Positions 49,901-58,500 of a stretch of DNA of 64,000 nucleotides are shown one piece after another (position 1 is the first letter of the stretch; each line of letters begins with the position of its first letter). Below the pieces are notes generated by a model. That model saw only the letters and a list, made by a program, of their open reading frames with translations. It had not been told where the DNA came from and ran no database searches. This DNA comes from Cerrena zonata (taxonomy: Eukaryota; Basidiomycota; Agaricomycetes; Polyporales; Cerrenaceae). Both the position numbers and the translations under genes were made by a program. Location: assembly GCA_038087015.1 (NCBI GenBank), contig JASBNA010000015.1, positions 62,001-126,000 of the forward strand, given 5' to 3'.

Positions 49901-50098
49901 ATTAGACAAGAGGTGTTAGAGGATATAACAGAACACGAGAAAAATAATAGTAGACCCAAGAACCCTGGTATTATCAATATGATTAGAAAGCTGGGATTTA
50001 CAGGTAAAAGTGTTGTATTTCGTACCAGATCAAGACAGGAAAGGGAAATGTGGGTTTCCAGAATTCATAACGAAATAGATCGGTTTTCCAGAACCTAG
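46904..50098 (+). CDS. SPO71: Spo71-like PH-domain protein
   Basis: 1064 aa. In S. cerevisiae Spo71 helps Vps13 and Spo73 form the prospore membrane. The N-terminal 320 residues are Ser/Lys-rich with a basic helix RARSKVQKKFKSTVS. The middle holds an RYERWHESVMIFRKSRDI-like start of a PH domain and the region KSICLTVPNDDGLMIYIFKSHFQQDSLRWL. Residues 870 onward form the final PH domain: SMSGILYQKQKKHSNFNQYYVVLCPGFLLLF to KSVVFRTRSRQEREMWVSRIHNEI. The Spo71 assignment is from this arrangement and length, not from a unique motif. A role outside sporulation is possible. Confidence 0.75.
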   Translation: MSISSLAGPLDAPEIRLPKSSFVSFRLSYSDSKTISENAKTIFLGKVPAFLLDEKHHSFLSKSTHRARSKVQKKFKSTVSTIHSSVRGSSMHKGNDDLNYNEKFNRRLKNQVKTELRALKKQSKHLSASNLPSLHRLSTELNGQTIIDSEQINDSEGASFLLFTDAREQDSTEASTYSFDNYNPHEDVKSPVKDFFSQKEETPATIPIVIDPAEFLDISDNYLECHNESFIDNTGSVLSKEKLSPTETAPESFLNLQSTTTPNSKPKVKFDDSSKQKKGGSRISIALPEPQDPTEDTFVKAAKEHERFRKKIKNLAKVSKGKAKVKNHDIRNKILNSLLKNYQAGEIIRSEKVLLLVKESFQVLHAETFNETEPFDTRVYERWHESVMIFRKSRDITRPFVIQFYDSRNLDNSKKKPNFQIFLSYSTKAQFYSCLDKSICLTVPNDDGLMIYIFKSHFQQDSLRWLSLIKQVTSDDLTQPFDVHIPELDLAINFNVSQDFLSKFMDEEKFITFNKLDNGYQIRHSHIFEYLIKAVNQQLQELSNDKPSVKLFLDKTTNPWLCYKYYDRLEWVQQNAETFYLQNQLLSNTFHLEFRQPMQDPREIQVENTCLIEPYPIEGYLARLTNTLGKEVSFLRTFHKISYFYTSNNILFFTKYYRGTPPSPNNQLLKDDVLGLLNKEIPEIFLKSPFELDEHNHIAWLDSLEFEKYDEIALSDFERRTQQIAKAEGLLDLTLVKSIKAIPSDEIHKTHKLLQCVLWYSVNNPSYLENEDIVDSAFLIELLNGSKIKLQAPNRMIRDEWVHRLNSLSVYWKARTSFQLKRINEVRKKNQDLLRINEYIDSNIVQESEYIEFKHSYADTMIHNIGSLSMSRCVSMSGILYQKQKKHSNFNQYYVVLCPGFLLLFTLYRRSKATGAWKKSSFFEHYMTIPIAESYVYSGNLTANDLLDINTGTHSNNPAQHSLPRLYADGWKSAEEEPMCCFTLWFGRKRQIAGRDKSVIRQEVLEDITEHEKNNSRPKNPGIINMIRKLGFTGKSVVFRTRSRQEREMWVSRIHNEIDRFSRT

Positions 50099-50179
50099 CC
50101 GGCTATATATATATTGTCATTTAGAATAGTCATATATCAAATACATCACATATCATAAATTAATATACATTTTTATTAT

Positions 50180-52561
50180 TTAAGCTACATTATGCATTAA
50201 TGCATCATCAACATAAGACTGAAGACTGGTCCAGCCATTTTCATTTTTTGGATCCTTGAAATTATTCAAGGCTTCATCAATTAATTCTGCATCAGAATCA
50301 ATGTCGCTATCACTGACTGCACTGCTATCTTCGTTTTCAATACGAAGAGTTGAGAATCGGACTTTTTGAGATGCAAAAGCACAAACTATTGGATCTGTTC
50401 GCTCAACAAATAACCTATCAATGGCAGACTTGTTAACAGACAGTTTAATTTCAAAATTGTCCATTATTTCTCCAATGGTTTCATTATCCAGATCTGAATC
50501 ACTGTCGTCATTAATAACGAGGTTCTTTTGTTTGCTTATTGGAGATTGAAGGGATGTGTCCTTAGTTTCAGTAAATTCAGTGATTTCAATTCTAGTTTCT
50601 GGGTAGTCCACCACTTCTTCGGTCGAAGTCTCACTACCGCTTGATGATTCATCTGACTCTAAAGTTATAGCAGAATTTTTAGTTGGTTTAGTAATATTGA
50701 GGAATTGTGGTGTATTAATGAGAGGGGTTTTAATAGATTCTTCATAATAGTCAAGTTCATCAGTTTGTATTGTCGGAGCAGGATATTCAACTCCTTCATT
50801 TTCGTTGAATGTTGCTAAGCCAGGCAATATGATTGTAGATGTTAGAAGTTCGGGAGGAAAGATAAACAGTATATCACAAATTGCAGCCACCCATTTTTCA
50901 ATAATGGAGGCAATATTGGAATGTAACCAAATGTTCAAATCTTCAGTGGTGGATATTTTGAGAACAGAAGACTCTGGGGTCTCAACTGTTGATCTATTCA
51001 AATCAAGTGGGAAGAATAATGGAGATTGATTATTATCTGACCGGGCTACCAAGTAATTTGTGAAAAGATAACAAGTTTTGGGTTGAAAATCAGCGGGCCC
51101 ATTAATACTAATCAAGAGTCTGTCTACCAATCTTAAAGGTCCAAGGTTTAAAAGCGATGTTAGAGTTATTTGAGGACAATTATCAATCAAATCTTTAATG
51201 AAGTGATCTTTCAAAGTATTTATAGGAACATCTTTGTAATCATTTATACGAACACTTACAGTGTTCGATGTTGAAATACTTTGGCAAGGTGACAGACAAT
51301 TACTTCTTAAAGATAAGAAGTTAGTATCGGTGCTGACAGTTGTTTTAATTGTATTCAGAGGTTGAAGACCTTGACGTTGGCGGGGGGATTTATCGAAGAC
51401 CTCACCAAAAGAAGAGGAGATTGGTGTAATTAGAGGAGGATCTGGTGCCCAAAGTGATTTATCAGGTATTTGGGGCTTGGGCAGTTTGATGATTGAATAA
51501 TCGGTTGAGATAGGTATATTTGAACCAGTAAAATCAAAAATAGAACGTGAATTATTACGATTAAGCAAAGTATCAGTAATAATCTTGCTAATAAAGTTTT
51601 GATCAACGGGTTTCATTCTGCAATTAGTTGTATTTGAAATACAAATTGAGCCATTGCAAGTAGGGAGATTATTTTCAATGAATAGATTTACCTCCATTGA
51701 TTCGTGTTCCAGTTCCAAGAATATTTCGACAATACCATTGATGATGATAGATAAGCAATCTCCATGAATATAGTCACCACAAGTAAGCTCGATAACTTTT
51801 TCCAAGCCCAATTTTGTTTGGAGTGGTTCTTCACAGATGAAACATTTTCGCAGCCTCAAGGAATGATTCTTGGTGCGTTTTGGTTGATTAGTATGGGTGA
51901 AGATAAACGGCTGAATTTTGGGCCCCTTTGGTGGGAAAGGTGCCAGTAATAGAGGGTTAGACGTATCATGGGATACTTCGGAAGAGTTGACTTTAGAAAA
52001 TGGACTTGGGCTTTCCAAGTCATTAACCAAAGGAGTGAAAAAAGGTTCATCACAGGGTTCTAAAGGAGTGAGTAAGTCAGAAGTTGAATTATTTGCATTG
52101 GTGCTTGAAAGTGAATGAATCTTTTTACCACGGAATGAAAACGGTTTTTTAGGGCTATTTGACAAGTATTTCTTAGATGAAGAGGGAGGAGTATTTAGTC
52201 CTAAGGGATTTTTCGAAGCAGCAGGTGGAGGAGTCAGAATTGTAAAAGGTTTTGCAGAGGAGGAAGAAAGAGAATGTTTCCGGTGATTGTTGGAACGACC
52301 AGGTGAAGACGAAAATACCGAAGTATACTGGGATTGGGGAGTAAGAGGAGTCATTAAACCAGAGCTATAAGAAGACCTTGAATCAAAGAGGCTTTGAGAA
52401 ATAGAATTAGGAGAAGTATTCAGAAACGAGCTCGAACGAGAAAATGAAGGAGAAACAGAGAAGACCGAATCATTGAAAGATGAGTTAAAAGAAGTAGATT
52501 TCAATAACTTATTCCTCCAATCTTTTCTTCTATCAGAATGTGTGGAAGATGTTTGCAGCAT
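50180..52561 (-). CDS. FAR1: Far1/Ste5-family pheromone-pathway scaffold (RING-H2 plus PH)
   Basis: 793 aa. The N-terminal 220 residues are Ser-rich with many SP/TP sites and a basic patch. A RING-type zinc domain spans about 233-325 (CFICEEPLQTKLGLEKVIELTCGDYIHGDC, then TCNGSICISN), with the Cys-x2-Cys and Cys/His ligands of Far1/Ste5, which bind G-beta. A PH-like domain follows near 480-590 (PLRLVDRLLISINGPADFQPKTCYLFTNYLVARSD, then EDLNIWLHSNIASIIEKWVAAI). The last 200 residues are acidic. The von Willebrand-like domain of S. cerevisiae Far1/Ste5 is not visible. Candida has two relatives, Far1 and Cst5; the size favours Far1, but this is inferred. Confidence 0.65.
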   Translation of the reverse strand: MLQTSSTHSDRRKDWRNKLLKSTSFNSSFNDSVFSVSPSFSRSSSFLNTSPNSISQSLFDSRSSYSSGLMTPLTPQSQYTSVFSSSPGRSNNHRKHSLSSSSAKPFTILTPPPAASKNPLGLNTPPSSSKKYLSNSPKKPFSFRGKKIHSLSSTNANNSTSDLLTPLEPCDEPFFTPLVNDLESPSPFSKVNSSEVSHDTSNPLLLAPFPPKGPKIQPFIFTHTNQPKRTKNHSLRLRKCFICEEPLQTKLGLEKVIELTCGDYIHGDCLSIIINGIVEIFLELEHESMEVNLFIENNLPTCNGSICISNTTNCRMKPVDQNFISKIITDTLLNRNNSRSIFDFTGSNIPISTDYSIIKLPKPQIPDKSLWAPDPPLITPISSSFGEVFDKSPRQRQGLQPLNTIKTTVSTDTNFLSLRSNCLSPCQSISTSNTVSVRINDYKDVPINTLKDHFIKDLIDNCPQITLTSLLNLGPLRLVDRLLISINGPADFQPKTCYLFTNYLVARSDNNQSPLFFPLDLNRSTVETPESSVLKISTTEDLNIWLHSNIASIIEKWVAAICDILFIFPPELLTSTIILPGLATFNENEGVEYPAPTIQTDELDYYEESIKTPLINTPQFLNITKPTKNSAITLESDESSSGSETSTEEVVDYPETRIEITEFTETKDTSLQSPISKQKNLVINDDSDSDLDNETIGEIMDNFEIKLSVNKSAIDRLFVERTDPIVCAFASQKVRFSTLRIENEDSSAVSDSDIDSDAELIDEALNNFKDPKNENGWTSLQSYVDDALMHNVA

Positions 52562-53399
52562 GATTGAGAAAAGTTACAATTTAAAGTTACAAAAAGGAAA
52601 GAATACATCTGTCGAACATGGAGATTTGAACTAGTTATATACAAGTTTCAAATTAAACTTTTAAGATTGGGTTTTATTAGCAGTCAGCATAAAGCCATGC
52701 AAAAAGAGTTAAAAAGGGGAAGTCAGGAACAATATCCCCATGCAGCTTTATCAAGTAGGGAAGTACCAAAATAATTGAATCTGAAACGGAGAATCTAAGG
52801 AAGTGCTTAAGAATACCCACAGAAAATAAGCGAGATATTTTACGATATCCAAGGAATTATGCCCTCTTAGTTTAAATCTAGTACGAGATGCATGCAATCT
52901 CAACAATAGGAACTCGGGTGTTTAAGCAAATATGCTTTGATTGAAAACCCCAACTTTGACTAAATTATTATCGTCCCTCGTGGAAAAGTGTATTGTAGGT
53001 ACTAAATTGAGATCTGGCTGTTTCCTTTATTTTCTGGGAGTTTATCTTGTTGTTTTAATATTTTCAAAGATCAGCTATTGTTGAAGCCATTTGTTGAAGC
53101 CTCAATTGTGAGTTCTCAATTGAAATGCCTTAACCTAACACCTGACTTTCTGCAAAGTAGTCATAGCACCTTCAAAACAGTCGTATTCAAGGAGCGTTCC
53201 TTCCAGCTCACAACAACCATAAGAACCAAGGGGAGGCCATTCCTCTTACTGACCTGCTCTTCTACTCGTGCTGTTTCGAAAACTATCACCTTCGTACTCT
53301 GTGCTTATCAGTACTACAACTGCAAAAAAAACTGCAAAAAAAAGGGATATGAGCCTTTGTGTATTGGGTTACGGGTCTTTATGTTTGGTGTACGGGCTA

Positions 53400-53407
53400 A
53401 TCACGTG
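53400..53407. promoter_or_regulatory. Cbf1-type site ATCACGTG
   Basis: Matches RTCACRTG, 549 bp before the PDA1 ATG. In C. albicans Cbf1 has been tied to ribosomal, respiratory and sulfur genes; a role here is inferred. Confidence 0.45.
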
Positions 53408-53522
53408 ATGCTTTTCAAAGATTTTTTTTTTTCCGCTGTTTTTCACCTACTTTTTTTTCCTTGTTACGAAAAACAAAAAAAACCGGTGTTTTTAGGAGCA
53501 AAACTGTCCGAATCCTTTTTGT

Positions 53523-53573
53523 CGGGAGTATATTCCCGGAGAGCGCGCTATCTGAGCGGATTTCTTTGTCCCG
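53523..53573. promoter_or_regulatory. Paired CGG-triplet sites upstream of PDA1 (N10 and Gal4-type N11)
   Basis: CGGGA-GTATAT-TCCCG at 53523-53538 is a perfect inverted repeat, CGG-N10-CCG, the Put3-type spacing. At 53557-53573 is CGG-N11-CCG, the Gal4 spacing. Both are about 380-430 bp before PDA1. In C. albicans Gal4 is reported to control pyruvate dehydrogenase genes rather than galactose genes. Confidence 0.5.
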
Positions 53574-53955
53574 TTGGTTTATCTACTCGTATGAGAATGC
53601 TCTCTATACTGACGGCTAGATGTTATGGAGTACGTACGTGGAGAGAGGTGCTCATTGATAGGGCCAGGCGCTAGTATGACCACACGTTTATGACAAGGGA
53701 CAATTGTAGAGATATTCGTACTAGAGTTGTCCGGAATTGTATGATTTAATATCGCTATTTTAAAGGGAAAAAAAAAACCCAACTTCAGAATTTTTTTTTT
53801 TTTGTTTTGTTAGTGCGACTTCTGCTTGTTCTTCTCTCTTGATTTTTTTTCTAATTTATCAATACCAACTTTTCCTTCCTTCCTTTCTTTCTTTTTCTTT
53901 TCAATATCAAAGGTTTTATTTCTTTTATTCAATTCCTTTAAAAGAATAAAGTATA

Positions 53956-55155
53956 ATGCTTCGTGCCTCTGTTGCTCGTCCTTTAACCAGGGCTTTCCCT
54001 ACTGCCATGGCTAGAAGAACCATGGCCAGTTCTTCTAGTGATTTGGTTACTATTGAATTACCAGCTTCTTCATTTGAAGGTTATAATATTGATGTTCCTG
54101 AATTGAGTTTTGAAACCGAAAAATCGACTCTTTTACAAATGTATAAAGATATGATTATTGTTAGAAGAATGGAAATGGCTGCCGATGCCTTATATAAAGC
54201 CAAAAAAATTAGAGGTTTCTGTCATTTATCAATTGGTCAAGAAGCTGTTGCCGTTGGTATTGAAGGTGCCATTAATAATAAAGATACCGTCATTACTTCT
54301 TATAGATGTCATGGTTTTGCTTATATGAGAGGTTGTTCAGTTAAAGAAGTTTTGGGTGAATTGATGGGTAAAAGAAATGGTGCCTCTTATGGTAAAGGTG
54401 GTTCAATGCATATTTTCGCTCCAGGTTTTTATGGGGGTAATGGTATTGTTGGTGCTCAAGTTCCTTTAGGTGCTGGTTTAGCTTTTGCTCATAAATATAG
54501 AGGTGAAAAAAATGCTTGTTTCACTTTATATGGTGATGGTGCTTCTAATCAAGGTCAAGTTTTTGAATCTTATAACATGGCTAAATTATGGGATTTACCA
54601 TGTATTTTCGCTTGTGAAAATAATAAATATGGTATGGGTACCGCTGCTTCTAGATCTTCTGCTATGGTTGAATACTATAAAAGAGGTCAATACATTCCAG
54701 GTTTAAAAGTTAATGGTATGGATATCTTAGCTTGTTACCAAGCTTCTAAATTTGCTAAAGACTGGTGTGCCAATGGTAACGGTCCTTTAGTTTTGGAATA
54801 TGAAACTTATAGATATGGTGGTCACTCTATGTCTGATCCAGGTACTACTTATAGAACTAGAGAAGAAGTTCAACATATGAGATCTAGAAATGATCCAATT
54901 GCCGGTTTGAAAGCTGTCTTGATCGATTTAGACATTGCTTCTGAAGAAGAAATCAAATCTTACGATAAGGCTGCTAGAAAATACGTCGATGAACAAGTTG
55001 CTGAAGCTGAAGCCGACGCTCCTCCTGAAGCTAAAATGGATATCTTATTCGAAGATGTTTACGTTCCAGGTTCTGAAGTTAGAGAATTAAGAGGTAGAAT
55101 TTCTGATGATTCTTGGAATTTCGAAACTGGTACTTTCACCAACAGAGTTTACTAA
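53956..55155 (+). CDS. PDA1: Pyruvate dehydrogenase E1 alpha subunit, mitochondrial
   Basis: 399 aa. With the beta subunit it decarboxylates pyruvate using thiamine diphosphate and feeds acetyl groups to Lat1. The mitochondrial signal is basic and acid-free (MLRASVARPLTRAFPTAMAR). The core has YRCHGFAYMRG, the TPP motif GDGASNQGQVFES...ACENNKYGMG (starting near residue 194) and the phosphorylation loop YRYGGHSMSDPGTTYRTREE. Length and ending (WNFETGTFTNRVY) match fungal Pda1. Codon use is strongly biased to highly expressed yeast codons (GGT, GCT, AGA). CGG-pair and Cbf1-type sites lie upstream. Confidence 0.97.
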   Translation: MLRASVARPLTRAFPTAMARRTMASSSSDLVTIELPASSFEGYNIDVPELSFETEKSTLLQMYKDMIIVRRMEMAADALYKAKKIRGFCHLSIGQEAVAVGIEGAINNKDTVITSYRCHGFAYMRGCSVKEVLGELMGKRNGASYGKGGSMHIFAPGFYGGNGIVGAQVPLGAGLAFAHKYRGEKNACFTLYGDGASNQGQVFESYNMAKLWDLPCIFACENNKYGMGTAASRSSAMVEYYKRGQYIPGLKVNGMDILACYQASKFAKDWCANGNGPLVLEYETYRYGGHSMSDPGTTYRTREEVQHMRSRNDPIAGLKAVLIDLDIASEEEIKSYDKAARKYVDEQVAEAEADAPPEAKMDILFEDVYVPGSEVRELRGRISDDSWNFETGTFTNRVY

Positions 55156-55393
55156 GCTCTTCAATTACGATGATATGTTTTTGTCTCAGTATATTCAAAA
55201 AGATTATATAAAGTTTCTTTTCTAATATCTAAACATTTTGAAAGAAAATATCAATAAAATAAATTTTGAAAAACAAGAAATAACCGTATCTTGTATACAT
55301 ATCCAACCCCCAATTTAATATATTCTTTCTTCTATATGATATCATTTTATACTTGTAGTTTATCACTTTGTTCTTGTACAAAATGATTCAGCG

Positions 55394-55420
<27 letters not shown>
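55394..55420 (+). repeat. Poly(A) tract, 27 bases
   Basis: Uninterrupted A-run between PDA1 and BRR2, about 125 bp before the BRR2 ATG. Likely nucleosome-excluding promoter DNA. Confidence 0.8.
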
Positions 55421-55425
<5 letters not shown>

Positions 55426-55545
55426 AAAAAACCAAAAAAAAAAATAGAAAGCTACTTCTGCGCTGGGATGAGATATCGCCATCTTCTTATTCATAAATAA
55501 GTACATCACAACAGCCCATTGGTAATTGATCCATTCTTATATATA

Positions 55546-58500
55546 ATGTCTGGTGCGAGAAATGGCTTAAATAGGCTGTCAAAGCAGGAACCAACTCAAA
55601 ATAAAGTATTGCAACCAGATAGAAAGATGAAATCTAATGATGAGTCTGTTAACTCAAATCCTTCATCTCTAGCTGGTCAAATATCAGTGAAAGATATGGG
55701 TTCAAGAGTTTCAAAAGATCCTCCAGCGAAGTCATCATCTGAGAGCTCCTCGAGATCAAAGAACCAATCCACTAACCCTTCATCCTATAACTATTCATAT
55801 TCTGGAACTTTTGAAGATATCTCGTATCAACCCACTAATCCTCAAACCTCGCATGTCTTTGAATTAATCATGTCCGAGATTTACCATTTTCTTCCTGACG
55901 TGAGTAATGGTGTCATCCTTTCAGCTGCAGATTTGCTCTTGGAAATCTTAAAACTGGAAGAAAAATCAATAACTTCAAAACGAAAAGAAATTAACGAGTT
56001 ATTGGGAGCAAGTCTAGATGATTTACAATTTAACGAATTAGTAAGTTTGTCCAAACAAATTACAGATTATAATGTCAAAGAAGATATAGAGCAAGACGAG
56101 GATGAGGCAGGTGATGGGGTTGCAGTAATCTTTGATGATGTAGATAACGAAGATACTCTAGGTCAAGGATTGGTTGACTCAAATGACGAAGAAGATGATG
56201 ACGATGTTAACGAAACACCTAATGTTCAAAATAACCTCGATGATGATCGTGCTCCAGAAGATTCTCTCGGAAATGAAGAAACTATTATTGACTCCAAAAG
56301 CAAACAGTCATCAAAATCAAATTTAGTTCCTTTTGATGAAATAGACCCACTTTTTCTTCATCGCAAACTTTCATCCATCCTTCTGGATACAGAACTGTCT
56401 ACTATCAGCGATAAATCGAATGCATTTTTCCGTTATTTACTGGATCATAATCTACCTACTAGAGATTTAGAAAATGAATTGATGGAGTTGATGGAATATG
56501 ATCATTTCGAATTTGTTAAATTATGCATTGAAAATCGTTGGAGAATTGTTTTTAAAATCAAATTGACAGCAGATCAAAGCGAAGAATCGATAAACAAAGT
56601 CTTCGATGAAATTAAAGATCTTGGTCTTGAAGAACTTTCAAATGAATTGAACACTTCCATATTTCCAAATAAAAGAAAAAGAAAGTTATCATCTGATGAA
56701 GAAGAAGAAGAAACAACCAAAAAAACTAAAGCCAAAGGTGAAAGAGTACCGAAAATAGTTGATTTGGATAACTTATCTTTTGACCAGGGTTCTCATCTCA
56801 TGTCAAATACTAAAGTCAAATTACCTCAAGGTTCATATCAACAAAATAAAAAACTTTATGATATTATTAGTGTCCCACCACCTTCTCCGCCACCTTCTTT
56901 GGAAGAAGCCGATGAAAAGTTAGTATCCATACTGGAATTGCCGGAATGGGTAAGAGATGCTTTTCCTTTCTCAGAGACAGCTACATTAAACAGAATACAA
57001 TCTAAAATTTACCCAGAAGCATTTAACTCTGATGAAAATCTTCTTTTGTGTGCCCCTACTGGTGCTGGTAAAACTAATGTTGCGATGCTTAGTGTATTAA
57101 GAACCATACACAATCACAGGGACCCTGAATCGGGCCATATCAATCTTAAAAATTTTAAAATCGTTTATATTGCCCCTTTGAAGGCATTGGTCCAGGAACA
57201 AATGAGAGAGTTCCAAAGAAGGTTAACTGCAAATTATGGGATAGTAGTTAACGAGCTTACAGGTGATTCAAGCTTAAACAAGGCAGAAATTGCTGAAACT
57301 CAAATGTTGATTACTACTCCTGAAAAATGGGATGTTATCACTAGAAAAATAGATGAAACTTCCTTCACAAATCTAGTTCGGTTAATAATTATCGATGAAA
57401 TTCATTTACTACATGACGAGAGAGGGCCTGTCCTAGAAAGTATTGTGAGTAGAACGATAAGACAAACTGAAACTTCTGGCCAGCCGGTTAGATTGGTTGG
57501 GCTTTCGGCAACTTTGCCCAATTATGAGGATGTTGCCAGTTTCCTTAGGGTGGATTTCAAAAAGGGTTTGTTTTACTTCGATTCCTCATATAGACCTTGT
57601 CCTTTGCAGCAACAATTTATAGGAATCAAAGAAAAGAAGGCAATCAAGAAAATAAATGCAATGAATGAAGCATGTTACGACAAATTACTAGAATGTGCTC
57701 AGAATAAACATCAATTAATTATATTCGTGCATTCTAGAAAAGATACTTTCAAAACCGCTAAATGGCTCAAAGATAAATTAATAGAGGAAGGAAAACAACA
57801 GTTAATCCTCAAATCAGATGCTGGATCATCTGAAATATTAAAGCAGGAATCTCAAGACATGGATAATAAAGGATTAAAAGAGATTATTCCTGAAGGCTTC
57901 GGTATACATCATGCTGGTTTAAACAGGAAGGAAAGAAGTGTTGTTGAAGACTTATTTGCTCAGGGTCATGTCCAAGTTTTGATTTCGACAGCAACATTAG
58001 CATGGGGTGTTAACTTACCAGCACATACTGTCATTATTAAAGGTACTGAAACTTATTCCCCGGAAAAGGGTTCTTGGGTTCAGCTTTCCCCTCAAGATAT
58101 TTTACAAATGTTGGGTAGAGCAGGTAGACCTAGATATGATAAAAGTGGTGAGGGGGTAATCATCACATCTCAAGATGAAATACAGTATTATTTGGCGGTA
58201 TTGAATCAACAACTTCCGATCGAGTCCCAATTAATGAGTAAACTTGTTGATAATCTAAATGCTGAAATTGTATTAGGCTCAGTGAAGTCAAGGGACGATG
58301 CTGTTCGTTGGCTTGGATATACCTATTTATACATCAGAATGTTAAAATCACCCGCTTTATACCATGTTGGTGCAGAATATGAGAACGACGATTCTTTATT
58401 TTGGAAGAGAATGGACCTAGTGCATTCTGCTTTGACCATTCTTGATACCAACAAACTAGTAACTTATGATCCTGGTGATGGGCATTTAAAATCCACTGAA

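Larger units (their letters stand above)
52562..53955. other. Divergent promoter between the FAR1-like gene and PDA1
   Basis: 1.4 kb. A 198-codon ORF at 53078-53674 starts at TTG and has no family resemblance. Supported content: a Cbf1-type site at 53400 and two CGG-pair sites at 53523-53573, and the pyrimidine-rich PDA1 leader at 53824-53940. Confidence 0.6.

Noticed and set aside
53078..53674. 198-codon ORF upstream of PDA1
   Set aside because: Starts at TTG, has odd composition with T-tract reads, matches no family, and covers the Cbf1- and Gal4-type promoter sites.
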